From: Alphaproteobacteria bacterium
GTDB lineage: Bacteria; Pseudomonadota; Alphaproteobacteria; SP197
DNA: 24,435 bases
NCBI GenBank assembly: GCA_022822575.1
Contig: JAJEBJ010000182.1
Coordinates: 1-24,435, forward strand
Direction: 5' to 3'
The translations under genes were made by a program, and so were the position numbers. Within the stretch, counting starts at the first letter, position 1. Each line of letters opens with the position of its first letter. Under the pieces are notes generated by a model. It did no database searches. It was not told the DNA's origin and saw nothing but the letters and a program-made list of their open reading frames with translations. Positions 7,789 through 15,132 of the stretch are shown one piece after another.

Positions 7789-9702
7789 TCACGGAGGCCA
7801 GGACCAGTAATCAACTCCGAACGTGTGCGGGTCGTCCTCAGGCGTCAGACCACACTTCTGCATGGCCTCGTCGTTGAAATGGGTCGCGCACTGCCGATTC
7901 TCGTCCGCGACCGATCCGTCGTCGCTGACAATCCACTCCAGACACGTGGCAATTGCGGAAGCAACTATGTAGTGACATTGGCCTTTTTCCTGCGGGAGCT
8001 CGAAGGTGAACTCTTCTGCGCTGACAACATGCGTCCCTGCCTGCATTCCCGGACCGATGAAGATGTTCGACGAACTGAAGGCCTCCAGGGTCACCACCTT
8101 GCTCTCTGTGCGCCCCTGGCCGCTGGCCTCCTCCTCAGGTGCGGCTGAGGCAGACATATCTTCCTCGTCCATCTGTCCATGTCCGCCGGCCTCCTCCGAC
8201 TCCGAGCACGTCCCCTCGACGCTTTCGTTATCGCGCCACTCACAGGTCAGGGTGCCACCATCGGCCCAGAAAAACGTGCCCTGACCGTGCAACTTGCTGT
8301 CACGCCATTCGCCCTCGTAGCGGAAGTCGGCCCAGGTATAGGTCCCCGTGCCGTGCGGCCATCCGTCGCGCATGCTGCCCTCGTAGGTGTCCACGCCGTT
8401 GCTGTGGCGCCAGACAAACCGCCCTTCACCTGACGCCTTGCCATCCACGCAGGGTCCCGTCCATGTCACGGACTCGCCGGGCTCGGGGTTGGGGTTCCGG
8501 AGTCGGCAGGGCTGGTTCTCCGCGATAATCCAGTTCGGCCCGAATGACTCGAGCGGCGCATCGGCCAGCAGCGTCTCGACCTGCGCTTCCGTCAGCTCTC
8601 CGGTCGCCGCGTACCCGTTCGCCTGCTGCCAGCCCTCGATCGCCCGTCGGGTCCGCGGGCCGAACTCTCCGTCCGCAGGCCCGGGGTCGAAGCCCGCAGC
8701 GGCGAGCGCTTCCTGGATCCGCCGGAACTCGTCCGAACCCAGCGCCGCCGCTTGCCCCTGTCCCTGGCAGGCCAGGTCGTGGCCACCGGCGCGGTCGAGG
8801 GCGCGATGGATCGGGCTCCCTACGGTGGCAATCGCGTAGGGGTAGAAGCCCTCTGCGTCGCGGATGCACGGATCGGCGCCGCCGCCCAGCAGCGCCTCCG
8901 CCACCGCGACCTTGCCGCCCGTGCGAACCGCCGCATGCAGCGGGGCCTCGCCGTTGGGGTACCTGCGGTCGGGGTCGGCCCCGGCCCCGATCAGCAATGC
9001 CGCGGTCTCGCCCGAGCCGATGCCCTCGCGAACGAACAGATTCAGCGCCGGCAGCCCGTCGCCGTTCTCAAGCCGCGGATCGGCCCCGCCGGCGAGCAGC
9101 GCCCCGACGATGCCCGGCAAGCCGGCGCCTGACCGTCCGGGCCAGCCCGGATTGGGCCCCACTGCGGCATGCAACGCCGTGGCCCCCCAGCTGTCCCTGC
9201 GATTGGCGTCGGCGCCATGGGCAAGCAGCGCCTCGACCGCTCTCGGCTGTTCGTGGTGGGAAGCAACAAGGTGCAGCGCCGTGCGCCCTTCTCCGTTGGC
9301 GATGCCGGGATCGGCTTCTGCCCGCAGCAGCAGCCATATGGTGGCGACGGCCCCGCTCAGAAGCGGAGCGGCACTGGCCAGGTGCAGCGGCGTGTTGCCG
9401 TCCCTGTCCTGCAGGTTGGGATCGCCGCCGGCATCCAGCAGCGCCTGCATCGTCTCGGCCGCGCTGATCGCGGCCGCGCCGTGCACCGCCGTCCGGCCGT
9501 TGCCGTCGGGCGCGTTGGGATCGGCGCCCTTCGCCAGCAAGGACCGCACCTCGCCCGTATAGCTCTCCGCCTGACCGGCAAGCTGGCGAAGGCGCCCGTC
9601 GTCGTCGGTCTCGGCATGAGCGGGGGCGGCGCCGAGCACGAGCACGAAGATGCTCGCAACGACCGCCAGGACCGACGGAGACACGGGACGGGATTTCGGC
9701 AT
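7789..9702 (-). CDS. exported ankyrin-repeat / peptidoglycan-binding / MORN-repeat protein
   Basis: A 637-residue protein. The frame is open to 9921, but ATG 9702 is chosen because it is preceded by AAGGATCAGGACC and opens a clear signal peptide (VLAVVASIFVLVLGAAPAHA, cleavage after residue 30). About seven ankyrin repeats follow (40-305), marked by repeats of GADPN and TALHLA-type motifs. A peptidoglycan-binding_1-like domain spans about 322-380 (FRRIQEALAAAGFDPGPADG). MORN-like repeats occupy about 420-490 (GEGRFVW, GTGTYTW, GQGTFFW). A Cys-containing C-terminal region ends in YWSWPP. The parts point to a periplasmic or cell-surface protein that contacts the wall and binds other proteins; no enzymatic motif is visible. 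It converges with the Fic gene inside the mobile block. Confidence 0.85.
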   Translation of the reverse strand: MPKSRPVSPSVLAVVASIFVLVLGAAPAHAETDDDGRLRQLAGQAESYTGEVRSLLAKGADPNAPDGNGRTAVHGAAAISAAETMQALLDAGGDPNLQDRDGNTPLHLASAAPLLSGAVATIWLLLRAEADPGIANGEGRTALHLVASHHEQPRAVEALLAHGADANRRDSWGATALHAAVGPNPGWPGRSGAGLPGIVGALLAGGADPRLENGDGLPALNLFVREGIGSGETAALLIGAGADPDRRYPNGEAPLHAAVRTGGKVAVAEALLGGGADPCIRDAEGFYPYAIATVGSPIHRALDRAGGHDLACQGQGQAAALGSDEFRRIQEALAAAGFDPGPADGEFGPRTRRAIEGWQQANGYAATGELTEAQVETLLADAPLESFGPNWIIAENQPCRLRNPNPEPGESVTWTGPCVDGKASGEGRFVWRHSNGVDTYEGSMRDGWPHGTGTYTWADFRYEGEWRDSKLHGQGTFFWADGGTLTCEWRDNESVEGTCSESEEAGGHGQMDEEDMSASAAPEEEASGQGRTESKVVTLEAFSSSNIFIGPGMQAGTHVVSAEEFTFELPQEKGQCHYIVASAIATCLEWIVSDDGSVADENRQCATHFNDEAMQKCGLTPEDDPHTFGVDYWSWPP

Positions 9703-9914
9703 GGTCCTGATCCTTCTGATCCTTCCTGATGATGGCGTGCGTCTCCCGGCGCACGTCCGGCGTATGATGGTAGATGCGCTCCGAGCTGTGAAGACTGGAG
9801 CGCTGCTGCCGAGCGTTTGCAGGATTGCTGACGGGGTTCCGGTCGATCCCGCTCGATTTCGGTGATGTCGGCGGTGTGTGCGGAAGTGTCGGGGTTTGAC
9901 TTTCTCTCTGAACG

Positions 9915-10367
9915 ACAACATTCCATGGTCCAGCTAGGCGGACCCTGGAGGTAGCAGCGAAAGCTCTCTATCGCATCGACTCGCGCCACATTCTCCGACG
10001 ACTCGGATGTTCCAATCTGTCCTTCGTCCGTGCCCGAGTTGCACCACCACCGGCACTGATCATGGCACCAGGCAGCCCGCGCCTGGTCGACGTGCTTGGC
10101 CGCGATGGACGCGGGCGCAGCGACGACTTCCACGTCGTACCATGAGCTGTCTTTACCCCCGACCGACCAGCCATCCGACGCATCGTGAATCGAACCGCGA
10201 TTCGAGAAACGCCCATCTCCGTTGCGGCGCCAGAAGTTCCACTGAATCTGCCCTCGCCCTTCACCCACACACCGCGCGGCGAAGACGACACACACGGACT
10301 GTGGTCCGTTGGCGTTGCCCAAACTTGGATCTGCTTGTCTTCGGTTGGCATGCTCTCCTCTCCTCAT
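9915..10367 (-). pseudogene. frameshifted Trp/Cys-rich protein remnant (tentative)
   Basis: Reading the minus strand, a strong purine-rich site (GGAGAGGAGAGC) sits directly before an ATG at 10351, but that frame soon becomes Ser/Arg/Pro-rich. The neighbouring frame, open from 10367, instead gives a natural-looking sequence rich in Trp and Cys from about 10300 to 9915. Examples are QIQWNFWRRNGDGRF, DGWSVGGKDSSWYDVEVVAA and WCHDQCRWWCNSG. That frame has no stop of its own and runs on into the ankyrin gene out of phase. A one-base indel near the 5' end plus a lost stop would explain both facts. No family was recognised. The rest of 9703-10542 holds nothing else I can support apart from the right end of the element. 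Confidence 0.35.
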
Positions 10368-10466
10368 CCGCCCAGTTCAGCCTAGCTGATCCTGCGGATT
10401 CGATTCACTCCTCTGCTACTCTCCCGTGATGTCGGTTGTGTCGGCCCGCCGCGTTAAGGTTTCAAC

Positions 10467-10488
10467 AAAGTCAAACTGAGACAATACC
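10467..10488 (-). repeat. right terminal inverted repeat of the element
   Basis: Read on the minus strand from 10488 it begins GGTATTGTCTCAGTTTGA and matches the left end (5685-5706) at 19 of 22 positions. It lies 54 nt upstream of the PadR-like regulator start. Confidence 0.75.
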
Positions 10489-10496
10489 GTCCGTCT
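10489..10496. repeat. right copy of putative 8-bp target-site duplication
   Basis: GTCCGTCT, 7 of 8 identical to GTCCGTCC at 5677-5684, placed directly outside the right inverted repeat. Confidence 0.65.
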
Positions 10497-10542
10497 ATCG
10501 CCCAACACTCCTGGAGCGTTGAGACACGTTGACCGCTGGCCT

Positions 10543-11130
10543 ATGAATCGTCCCATGCAGCGTGACCGCGTCCTGATTCCTGTTGAAGGCCTGCGCCTCG
10601 CGGCTCTGGGAATCCTCGCCAGCAGGGGTCCGACGGACTACGCCTCCCTTGCCACCATGGTGCGCCTGTTTGCCACGAGCTACGGGGCATCGCCCGTTGA
10701 TGTCATGTCGTCCTCCATCGAACTCCTGCGATTCGAGGGCCTGATCGGAATCGGAGACGAGGGCGAGGATCCCGGCAGTGCCCGAGTGACGCTGTTGCCC
10801 GGGGGGCGCGAGGAACTCGAACGCCTGATGCTCGCGCCGGTCAGGGTTTCCAGCGCTTCCTCGAGGCTCATGGTGGCCCTCAAGATTCGCTTCTTTCGCC
10901 TCCTCGACGCAACGGGGCAGGCAAGGCTGGCCGAGGTGCTGGGAGATACCCTGAGGAACGAGAGAGCGCGCCTTGTCAACCTGCGCCGCCACATGGAAGG
11001 TGAGGATTCCGGGTTCCTGGCATGGCTCGACCGCGACATCGCCCGAACCGGGGAGGACTTGGCGTGGCTCGAAGGTGAGGAGGCGCTGATGGCGCAACAA
11101 CGGTCACGCGATGACGATTCACCCGCCTGA
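10543..11130 (+). CDS. PadR-like winged-helix transcriptional regulator
   Basis: A 195-residue protein from ATG 10543; ATG 10555 and TTG 10519 in the same frame are alternatives, and none has a strong ribosome-binding site. The N-terminal half reads as a winged helix (LRLAALGILASRG through SSSIELLRFEGLIGI, then the wing and VTLLPGGREELERL). The C-terminal half (LKIRFFRLLDATGQARLAEV, then FLAWLDRDIARTGEDLAWLE) matches the helical dimerisation part of PadR/virulence-activator regulators. Its 3' end overlaps the MATE transporter start by 20 nt, so it probably controls that exporter, as PadR-like proteins often control neighbouring efflux genes. Before the element inserted, it would have faced ccr across about 126 nt. 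Confidence 0.72.
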   Translation: MNRPMQRDRVLIPVEGLRLAALGILASRGPTDYASLATMVRLFATSYGASPVDVMSSSIELLRFEGLIGIGDEGEDPGSARVTLLPGGREELERLMLAPVRVSSASSRLMVALKIRFFRLLDATGQARLAEVLGDTLRNERARLVNLRRHMEGEDSGFLAWLDRDIARTGEDLAWLEGEEALMAQQRSRDDDSPA

Positions 11131-12496
11131 GAGAATCGCCTCGAACTGGCGCGAGGCGCACGCCATCGTGCGTCTTGCGATTCCGCTCATCCTGACGCAC
11201 CTCGCGCACATGGCGATCATGGCGACGGACGTCATCATGATGGGACGCATCGGCACCGAGACCATCGCCGCCGGTTCCCTGGCGCGGGATTTCTACTGGG
11301 TCATGCTGGCGTTCTCGATCGGTGTGCTCACAGGAGCGACCCCGGTCATGGCCCAGCACCTGGGAGCCCGCCGTTTCCGGGCGATTCGTCCAGTGGTGCG
11401 CAACGCGTCCTGGCTGTGCCTGCCCCTTACGGCAGCCGTCGCGATCCTGGCCTGGCACGCCTCGCCGATCCTCGTCCTGTTCGGTCAGGACCCGGTCATC
11501 ACCAGCCTGGGCCAGGCCTATCTGCGGGTCATGGTCTGGGGGCTTCTGCCCTCCCTGTGGTTCGTTGTCCTGAGCGAATTCCTCGCGGCCCATGCCAGGC
11601 CCAGGGCGATCGTCGTGGTCACGGTCCACGCCATCGCACTCAACGCCCTTCTCGACTACGCCTTCATGTTCGGAAAGCTCGGCGCCCCCGAACTCGGCCT
11701 CGTGGGTGCGGGTGTCGCCAGCGTTGTCGTCAACTGGGCGATGTTCGGCGCGCTTCTCTGGTTCGTGCAGGCCGACCGGCGCCTGCGCCGCTACCGCCTG
11801 CTGGGCTACTTCTGGCGGATCGATCGTCGCGTGATGAAGGAGGTCGCCTTCCTCGGCGGGCCGATCGCCGTCACGGAAATCGGCGAGATGGGGCTCTTCT
11901 TCGTCACCACGATCATGATGGGCCTGATATCGACGCAGATGCTCGCTGCCCACGCGGTAACGGCCCAGTGCTATGCCTTCGTCTTCATGATCCCGGTAGG
12001 CTTTGCCCAGGCAGGGGCGGTGCGTGTCGGCCACGGCGCCGGCGCCGGCAGCCCGCAGTGGTCGGCCCGTTCCGGCTGGATGGCGATGGCGCTATCGGGA
12101 ACGACGGTCCTGGCGCCTGTCATCGCCTTCTGGTTCTTCGGAACCGAACTGTCGTCGCTCATTCTCGACGCCGACGATCCCGACAACGCCGAAGCCCTGG
12201 GCCTTGCCGTGAGTTTGCTCAGCATTGCCGCCATCTTCATGCTGAGCGATGCCGTGCAGATCACCGCACGCGGCGCGCTACAGGGGCTGAAGGACACCGC
12301 GGTCCCCATGGTCTACAGCGTTGCCACCAACTGGGGTCTCGGTCTTCCCTGTGCCGCTGCCTTCGGATTCTGGTTCGGCTGGTCGGGCGAGGGCATCTGG
12401 GCCGGTCTCGCCGTCGCCACCATGGGTTCGTCGCTGCTTCTCATCGCCCGGTTCCGCAACCGCCTGCGTATCTTCCATGAGAGCGTCATGCCATGA
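11111..12496 (+). CDS. MATE-family multidrug/cation efflux transporter
   Basis: A 461-residue polytopic inner-membrane protein with about 12 hydrophobic segments in two homologous halves. Typical MATE features are LAIPLILTHLAHMAIMATDV and MMGRIGTETIAAGSLA at the N-terminus (the TD and MGR/LG motifs of segment 1-2), TGATPVMAQHLGAR, LNALLDYAFMFG, GLVGAGVASVV, and in the second half AAHAVTAQCYAFVFMIPVG and QITARGALQGLKDTAVPM. MATE proteins expel cationic drugs and metabolites using Na+ or H+ gradients; the substrate here is unknown. The gene is translationally coupled to the upstream PadR-like regulator by a 20-nt overlap. The class III aminotransferase follows after 96 nt. Confidence 0.92.
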   Translation: MTIHPPERIASNWREAHAIVRLAIPLILTHLAHMAIMATDVIMMGRIGTETIAAGSLARDFYWVMLAFSIGVLTGATPVMAQHLGARRFRAIRPVVRNASWLCLPLTAAVAILAWHASPILVLFGQDPVITSLGQAYLRVMVWGLLPSLWFVVLSEFLAAHARPRAIVVVTVHAIALNALLDYAFMFGKLGAPELGLVGAGVASVVVNWAMFGALLWFVQADRRLRRYRLLGYFWRIDRRVMKEVAFLGGPIAVTEIGEMGLFFVTTIMMGLISTQMLAAHAVTAQCYAFVFMIPVGFAQAGAVRVGHGAGAGSPQWSARSGWMAMALSGTTVLAPVIAFWFFGTELSSLILDADDPDNAEALGLAVSLLSIAAIFMLSDAVQITARGALQGLKDTAVPMVYSVATNWGLGLPCAAAFGFWFGWSGEGIWAGLAVATMGSSLLLIARFRNRLRIFHESVMP

Positions 12497-12592
12497 CGAT
12501 CCGCCGGAGCCTGCGGGTTTCCCGCCCACGCCGATTGGTCTACAACATGGAGGCACGCAAACGACGGCCCCGATCGGGCAAGGAAGGACACC

Positions 12593-13993
12593 ATGCTGAG
12601 GAACACCAGGTACGACGCCAATGAGCTGTGGCAGAAGGACCACGACCACGTCATTCATCCGTGGACGGACTTCTCCCAGTGGGACGACAAGGGTTCCGAG
12701 ATCATGGCCGAGGCCGACGGCATCCATGTCTACGACAGCCACGGCAATCGGTTCATCGACGGTATCGGCGGACTGTGGTGCGTCAACATCGGCTACGGTC
12801 GTGAGGAGATGGCCGAGGCGATCGCCGAACAGGTCCGCGCCATTCCCTACTACTCGCCGTTCCACCATCTCTCGACCCCGCCGGCGGGCCTTCTCGGCGC
12901 CAAGATTGCTTCCCTGACACCGGGAACTCTCGATCACATGTTTTTCGGCACGGGCGGTTCCATGGCCAACGACACGGCCGTTCGCTTTGTTCACTTCTAC
13001 TGGAACAACCTCGGTCGCCCCAACAAGAAGAAGATCGTCTCCCGGGTCGATGCCTACCATGGCATGACCTACATGGCGGCCGCTCTCACCGGCATCGCCT
13101 ACGACAAGATCGGCTTCGACCAGGCCGACGAGATGGTGGTGCACGTCGCCTGCCCCTACACCTACAGGCGCCCGGAGGGCATGACCGAGGCCGAGTTCTG
13201 CGACTGGCTGATCGAGGACTTTCGCAAGCGCATCGAGGAGGTGGGCGCCGAGAACATCGGTGCCTTCATCGCCGAACCCGTCATGGGGGCGGGTGGCGTG
13301 ATCGTCCCTCCGGAGGGATATCACAAGCGCATGTTCGAGGTCTGCAAGGCCAACGAGATCCTCTACATCTCGGATGAGGTGGTGACCGGATTCGGCCGGC
13401 TCGGCCACTTCTTTGCCTCGGAGGACGTCTTCGGGATCGTTCCGGACATGATCACGTCAGCCAAGGGCATCAGTTCGGGCTATCAGCCGCTGTCGGCGAC
13501 CATCGTGTCCCAGGAGGTCTACGATGTCCTCTCCACGCCGCAGGCGGACGGAGCGCTCTTTACCACCGGCTTTACCTATTCGGGCCATCCGGTGTGCTGT
13601 GCTGCCGGAATGAAGAACATCGAGATCATGGAGCGCGAGGACATTCCAGGCCACGTGCGCAAAGTCGGTCCCTACTTCGAGAAACGCCTCGCCGAACTCA
13701 ACGATCTTCCGCTGGTGGGCGAGACCCGCGGCAAGTGCTTCATGCTGGGTGTCGAGAACGTCGCCAACAAGGAGACGAAGGAGCTGCTGCCTGCAGAGGT
13801 CAATGTCGGAGAGCGCATTGCAGAACATGCCCAGGCGAACGGAGTCATCGTCCGACCCCTCGGCCATCTCAATGTCATCTCGCCGCCACTCATCATGACG
13901 GAGGCGCAGATCGACGAGTTTGTCGACGTCCTCAGGGGCGCCATCCTGGCAACCCAGGATGACCTCGTGCGCGAGGGGCATTGGAAAGGTTGA
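12593..13993 (+). CDS. class III (omega-type) pyridoxal-phosphate aminotransferase
   Basis: A 466-residue protein with a strong ribosome-binding site (AAGGAAGGACACC before ATG 12593). Landmarks are DGIGGLWCVNIGYG (56-69), FFGTGGSMANDTAVRF (117-132, phosphate loop), DAYHGMTY (153-160, His156), AEPVMGAGGV (227-236), ISDEVVTGFGRLG (259-271, Asp261 to the cofactor nitrogen) and TSAKGISSGYQPL (288-300, Lys291 Schiff base). The family moves terminal amino groups from amines or omega-amino acids such as beta-alanine, GABA, putrescine or taurine to pyruvate or 2-oxoglutarate. The specific donor is not decidable from sequence. It converges on the DUF1028 gene and could supply or use amino compounds handled by that cluster; this is inference from position only. 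Confidence 0.9.
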   Translation: MLRNTRYDANELWQKDHDHVIHPWTDFSQWDDKGSEIMAEADGIHVYDSHGNRFIDGIGGLWCVNIGYGREEMAEAIAEQVRAIPYYSPFHHLSTPPAGLLGAKIASLTPGTLDHMFFGTGGSMANDTAVRFVHFYWNNLGRPNKKKIVSRVDAYHGMTYMAAALTGIAYDKIGFDQADEMVVHVACPYTYRRPEGMTEAEFCDWLIEDFRKRIEEVGAENIGAFIAEPVMGAGGVIVPPEGYHKRMFEVCKANEILYISDEVVTGFGRLGHFFASEDVFGIVPDMITSAKGISSGYQPLSATIVSQEVYDVLSTPQADGALFTTGFTYSGHPVCCAAGMKNIEIMEREDIPGHVRKVGPYFEKRLAELNDLPLVGETRGKCFMLGVENVANKETKELLPAEVNVGERIAEHAQANGVIVRPLGHLNVISPPLIMTEAQIDEFVDVLRGAILATQDDLVREGHWKG

Positions 13994-14001
13994 GGTGAAG
14001 G

Positions 14002-14029
14002 CCCGGCGACTCCTTCAGGGATCGCCGGG
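14002..14029. terminator. hairpin between convergent genes, possible bidirectional terminator
   Basis: CCCGGCGA (14002-14009) and TCGCCGGG (14022-14029) form a perfect 8-bp stem with a 12-nt loop. It lies just after the aminotransferase stop and overlaps the last codons of the DUF1028 gene. There is no T tract on either side, so an intrinsic terminator is only possible. Confidence 0.35.
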
Positions 14030-14689
14030 TACCCCGTAGCTTGGCGTGTTCCCGGGATCGAGCGCCCGGTTGACGTAGTCGTCCATTTGCGGGCCGAAGA
14101 CGTCCCACACGCGCCTGAGTTCGGCGATGGGCTCGTCGTGCCAGTCGACCCTGAGGTCGCACACCGGCCAGTCGTGCCGGTGGCAGACCTTGATCCCCAC
14201 CGAGCGCACCTGGCCCATTTCACCACCCGCTTCCAGCCCTGCCTCGAGACCGGCGAGCAGGCGTTCCACGAAGGGGGCGCCATCAGTGGTCTCGAAGGCA
14301 CGCACCATGGCGGCGGGAACGCCCGTGTTCGCGAGCAGGTTGCCGGCGGCGATGGCGTCCTTGCCCTCGGCGACCGCATGGGTTCCCAGGGTGCCCGAGC
14401 CTGAGTGATGGGCGGTGTGCCCGAGGTCGTCAATGATGGCGATCTGGCGATACTCCGGCCAGGCCTTCGCCTCGACGAGGATCGTCATGGCGCGTGCCGC
14501 ACCGTATCCCCGGGCCAGAAGATCGAGGCCCATGAGGCCCAGGCCCGGATCGGTGATGTTCTGGCTGGCGACGGCCCCGACATGGCCGCGCACCCAGGCG
14601 CAGCGGGCGGCAACGGCCGGACTCGACGAGGTGACCACCACCCCGAACATGCCGGTCTTCCGGCAGCGGGCGGTCAGGGAAAACGTCAT
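14015..14689 (-). CDS. DUF1028 family protein (predicted Ntn-hydrolase)
   Basis: A 224-residue protein beginning MTFSLTARCRKTGMFGVVV, which matches the DUF1028 N-terminus (MTFSIVARC...G..GVAV). It continues with VGAVASQNITDPGLGLMGLD, the R-G-Y/A-A-M-x-L block, IIDDLGHTAHHSGSGTLG and GNLLANTGVPAAMVRAFE, all in family order. DUF1028 proteins are predicted N-terminal-nucleophile hydrolases, perhaps amidases, but the chemistry is not established. If the fold assignment holds, Thr2 or Ser4 would be candidate nucleophiles. The ATG overlaps the stop of the Rid-family gene by 4 nt (ATGA), implying translational coupling. It is the last gene of the HpaB/Rid/DUF1028 set. Confidence 0.85.
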   Translation of the reverse strand: MTFSLTARCRKTGMFGVVVTSSSPAVAARCAWVRGHVGAVASQNITDPGLGLMGLDLLARGYGAARAMTILVEAKAWPEYRQIAIIDDLGHTAHHSGSGTLGTHAVAEGKDAIAAGNLLANTGVPAAMVRAFETTDGAPFVERLLAGLEAGLEAGGEMGQVRSVGIKVCHRHDWPVCDLRVDWHDEPIAELRRVWDVFGPQMDDYVNRALDPGNTPSYGVPGDP

Positions 14690-15102
14690 GACCCGTCCTC
14701 CGGGATGACCGCGTCGACATCGATTTCCATGAGCATCTCAGGTCTGGCCAGGGCCTGCACGACAAGGCCGGTCGACACCGGGTAGACGCCCTTGAGCCAG
14801 CGTCCGATGACATTGTAGACCGGTTCCCGGTGACGCGGGTCCGTCAGGTAGATGGTAATCTTGCAGATGTGGTCGAGCTGACTGCCGGCCTCCTCGAGCA
14901 GGCGCTTGACGCAGGACATCGCCATCTCGGCCTGGGCGGCCGGATCGCCCACGCCGTGGAAACTGCCATCGAGATCAAAGCCGGTCTGCCCGCGCATGAA
15001 GACGTGATTGCCGGCTCTCACGACCATGCAGAGGTCGTTGTCGAGCGTCTGCTCCGGGTACATCTCCCGGGTGTTGAAGGTTCTGAAACGCTGGTGTGCC
15101 AT
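14686..15102 (-). CDS. Rid (YjgF/YER057c/UK114) family protein lacking the deaminase arginine
   Basis: A 138-residue protein with an excellent ribosome-binding site (AGGAGGATTC before ATG 15102). The Rid fold is shown by NHVFMRGQTGFDLDG (32-46), DPAAQAEMAMSCVKRLLEEAG (53-73), ICKITIYLTDPRHREPVYNV and YPVSTGLVVQALARPEMLMEIDVDAV (107-132). In E. coli RidA the PARS segment carries Arg105, which binds the substrate carboxylate; by my reading Ser110 (PVST) replaces it here, while Glu126 keeps the E120 position. Arg-containing members hydrolyse reactive enamines/imines; subfamilies without Arg are thought not to, and their role is unclear. It lies 30 nt after the HpaB-like gene and overlaps the DUF1028 gene by 4 nt. 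Confidence 0.88.
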   Translation of the reverse strand: MAHQRFRTFNTREMYPEQTLDNDLCMVVRAGNHVFMRGQTGFDLDGSFHGVGDPAAQAEMAMSCVKRLLEEAGSQLDHICKITIYLTDPRHREPVYNVIGRWLKGVYPVSTGLVVQALARPEMLMEIDVDAVIPEDGS

Positions 15103-15132
15103 GAATCCTCCTGGTGCTTGGGCCGCTTCGCC

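Larger units (their letters stand above)
5685..10488. mobile_element. mobile-insertion-cassette-like element without transposase (4.8 kb)
   Basis: The block is bounded by terminal inverted repeats that match at 19 of 22 positions, reading inward from 5685 (left) and from 10488 (right). It is flanked by 8-bp direct repeats matching at 7 of 8. Inside are a small exported ORF, a Fic protein (plus), a 67-residue ORF and an ankyrin/MORN protein (minus), and a frameshifted remnant. I found no transposase in any frame. Cargo between insertion-sequence ends with no transposase fits the definition of a mobile insertion cassette, mobilised in trans by an element with matching ends. A decayed transposon is the alternative. 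The GG start and 8-bp duplication are compatible with IS6-, IS1595- or ISL3-like ends; the family was not determined. Confidence 0.65.

Noticed and set aside
8544..9467. 307-codon plus-strand Arg/Pro-rich ORF
   Set aside because: It is antisense to the ankyrin-repeat region; the Arg/Pro/Ala composition is typical of an out-of-frame reading of GC-rich DNA.
11416..12480. 354-codon plus-strand ORF within the MATE gene
   Set aside because: It is an Arg/Pro/His-rich alternative frame of the transporter, which itself has clear membrane segments and MATE motifs.
12278..13408. 376-codon minus-strand ORF
   Set aside because: It is antisense to the class III aminotransferase and MATE 3' end, rich in His/Gly/Asp, with no recognisable domain.
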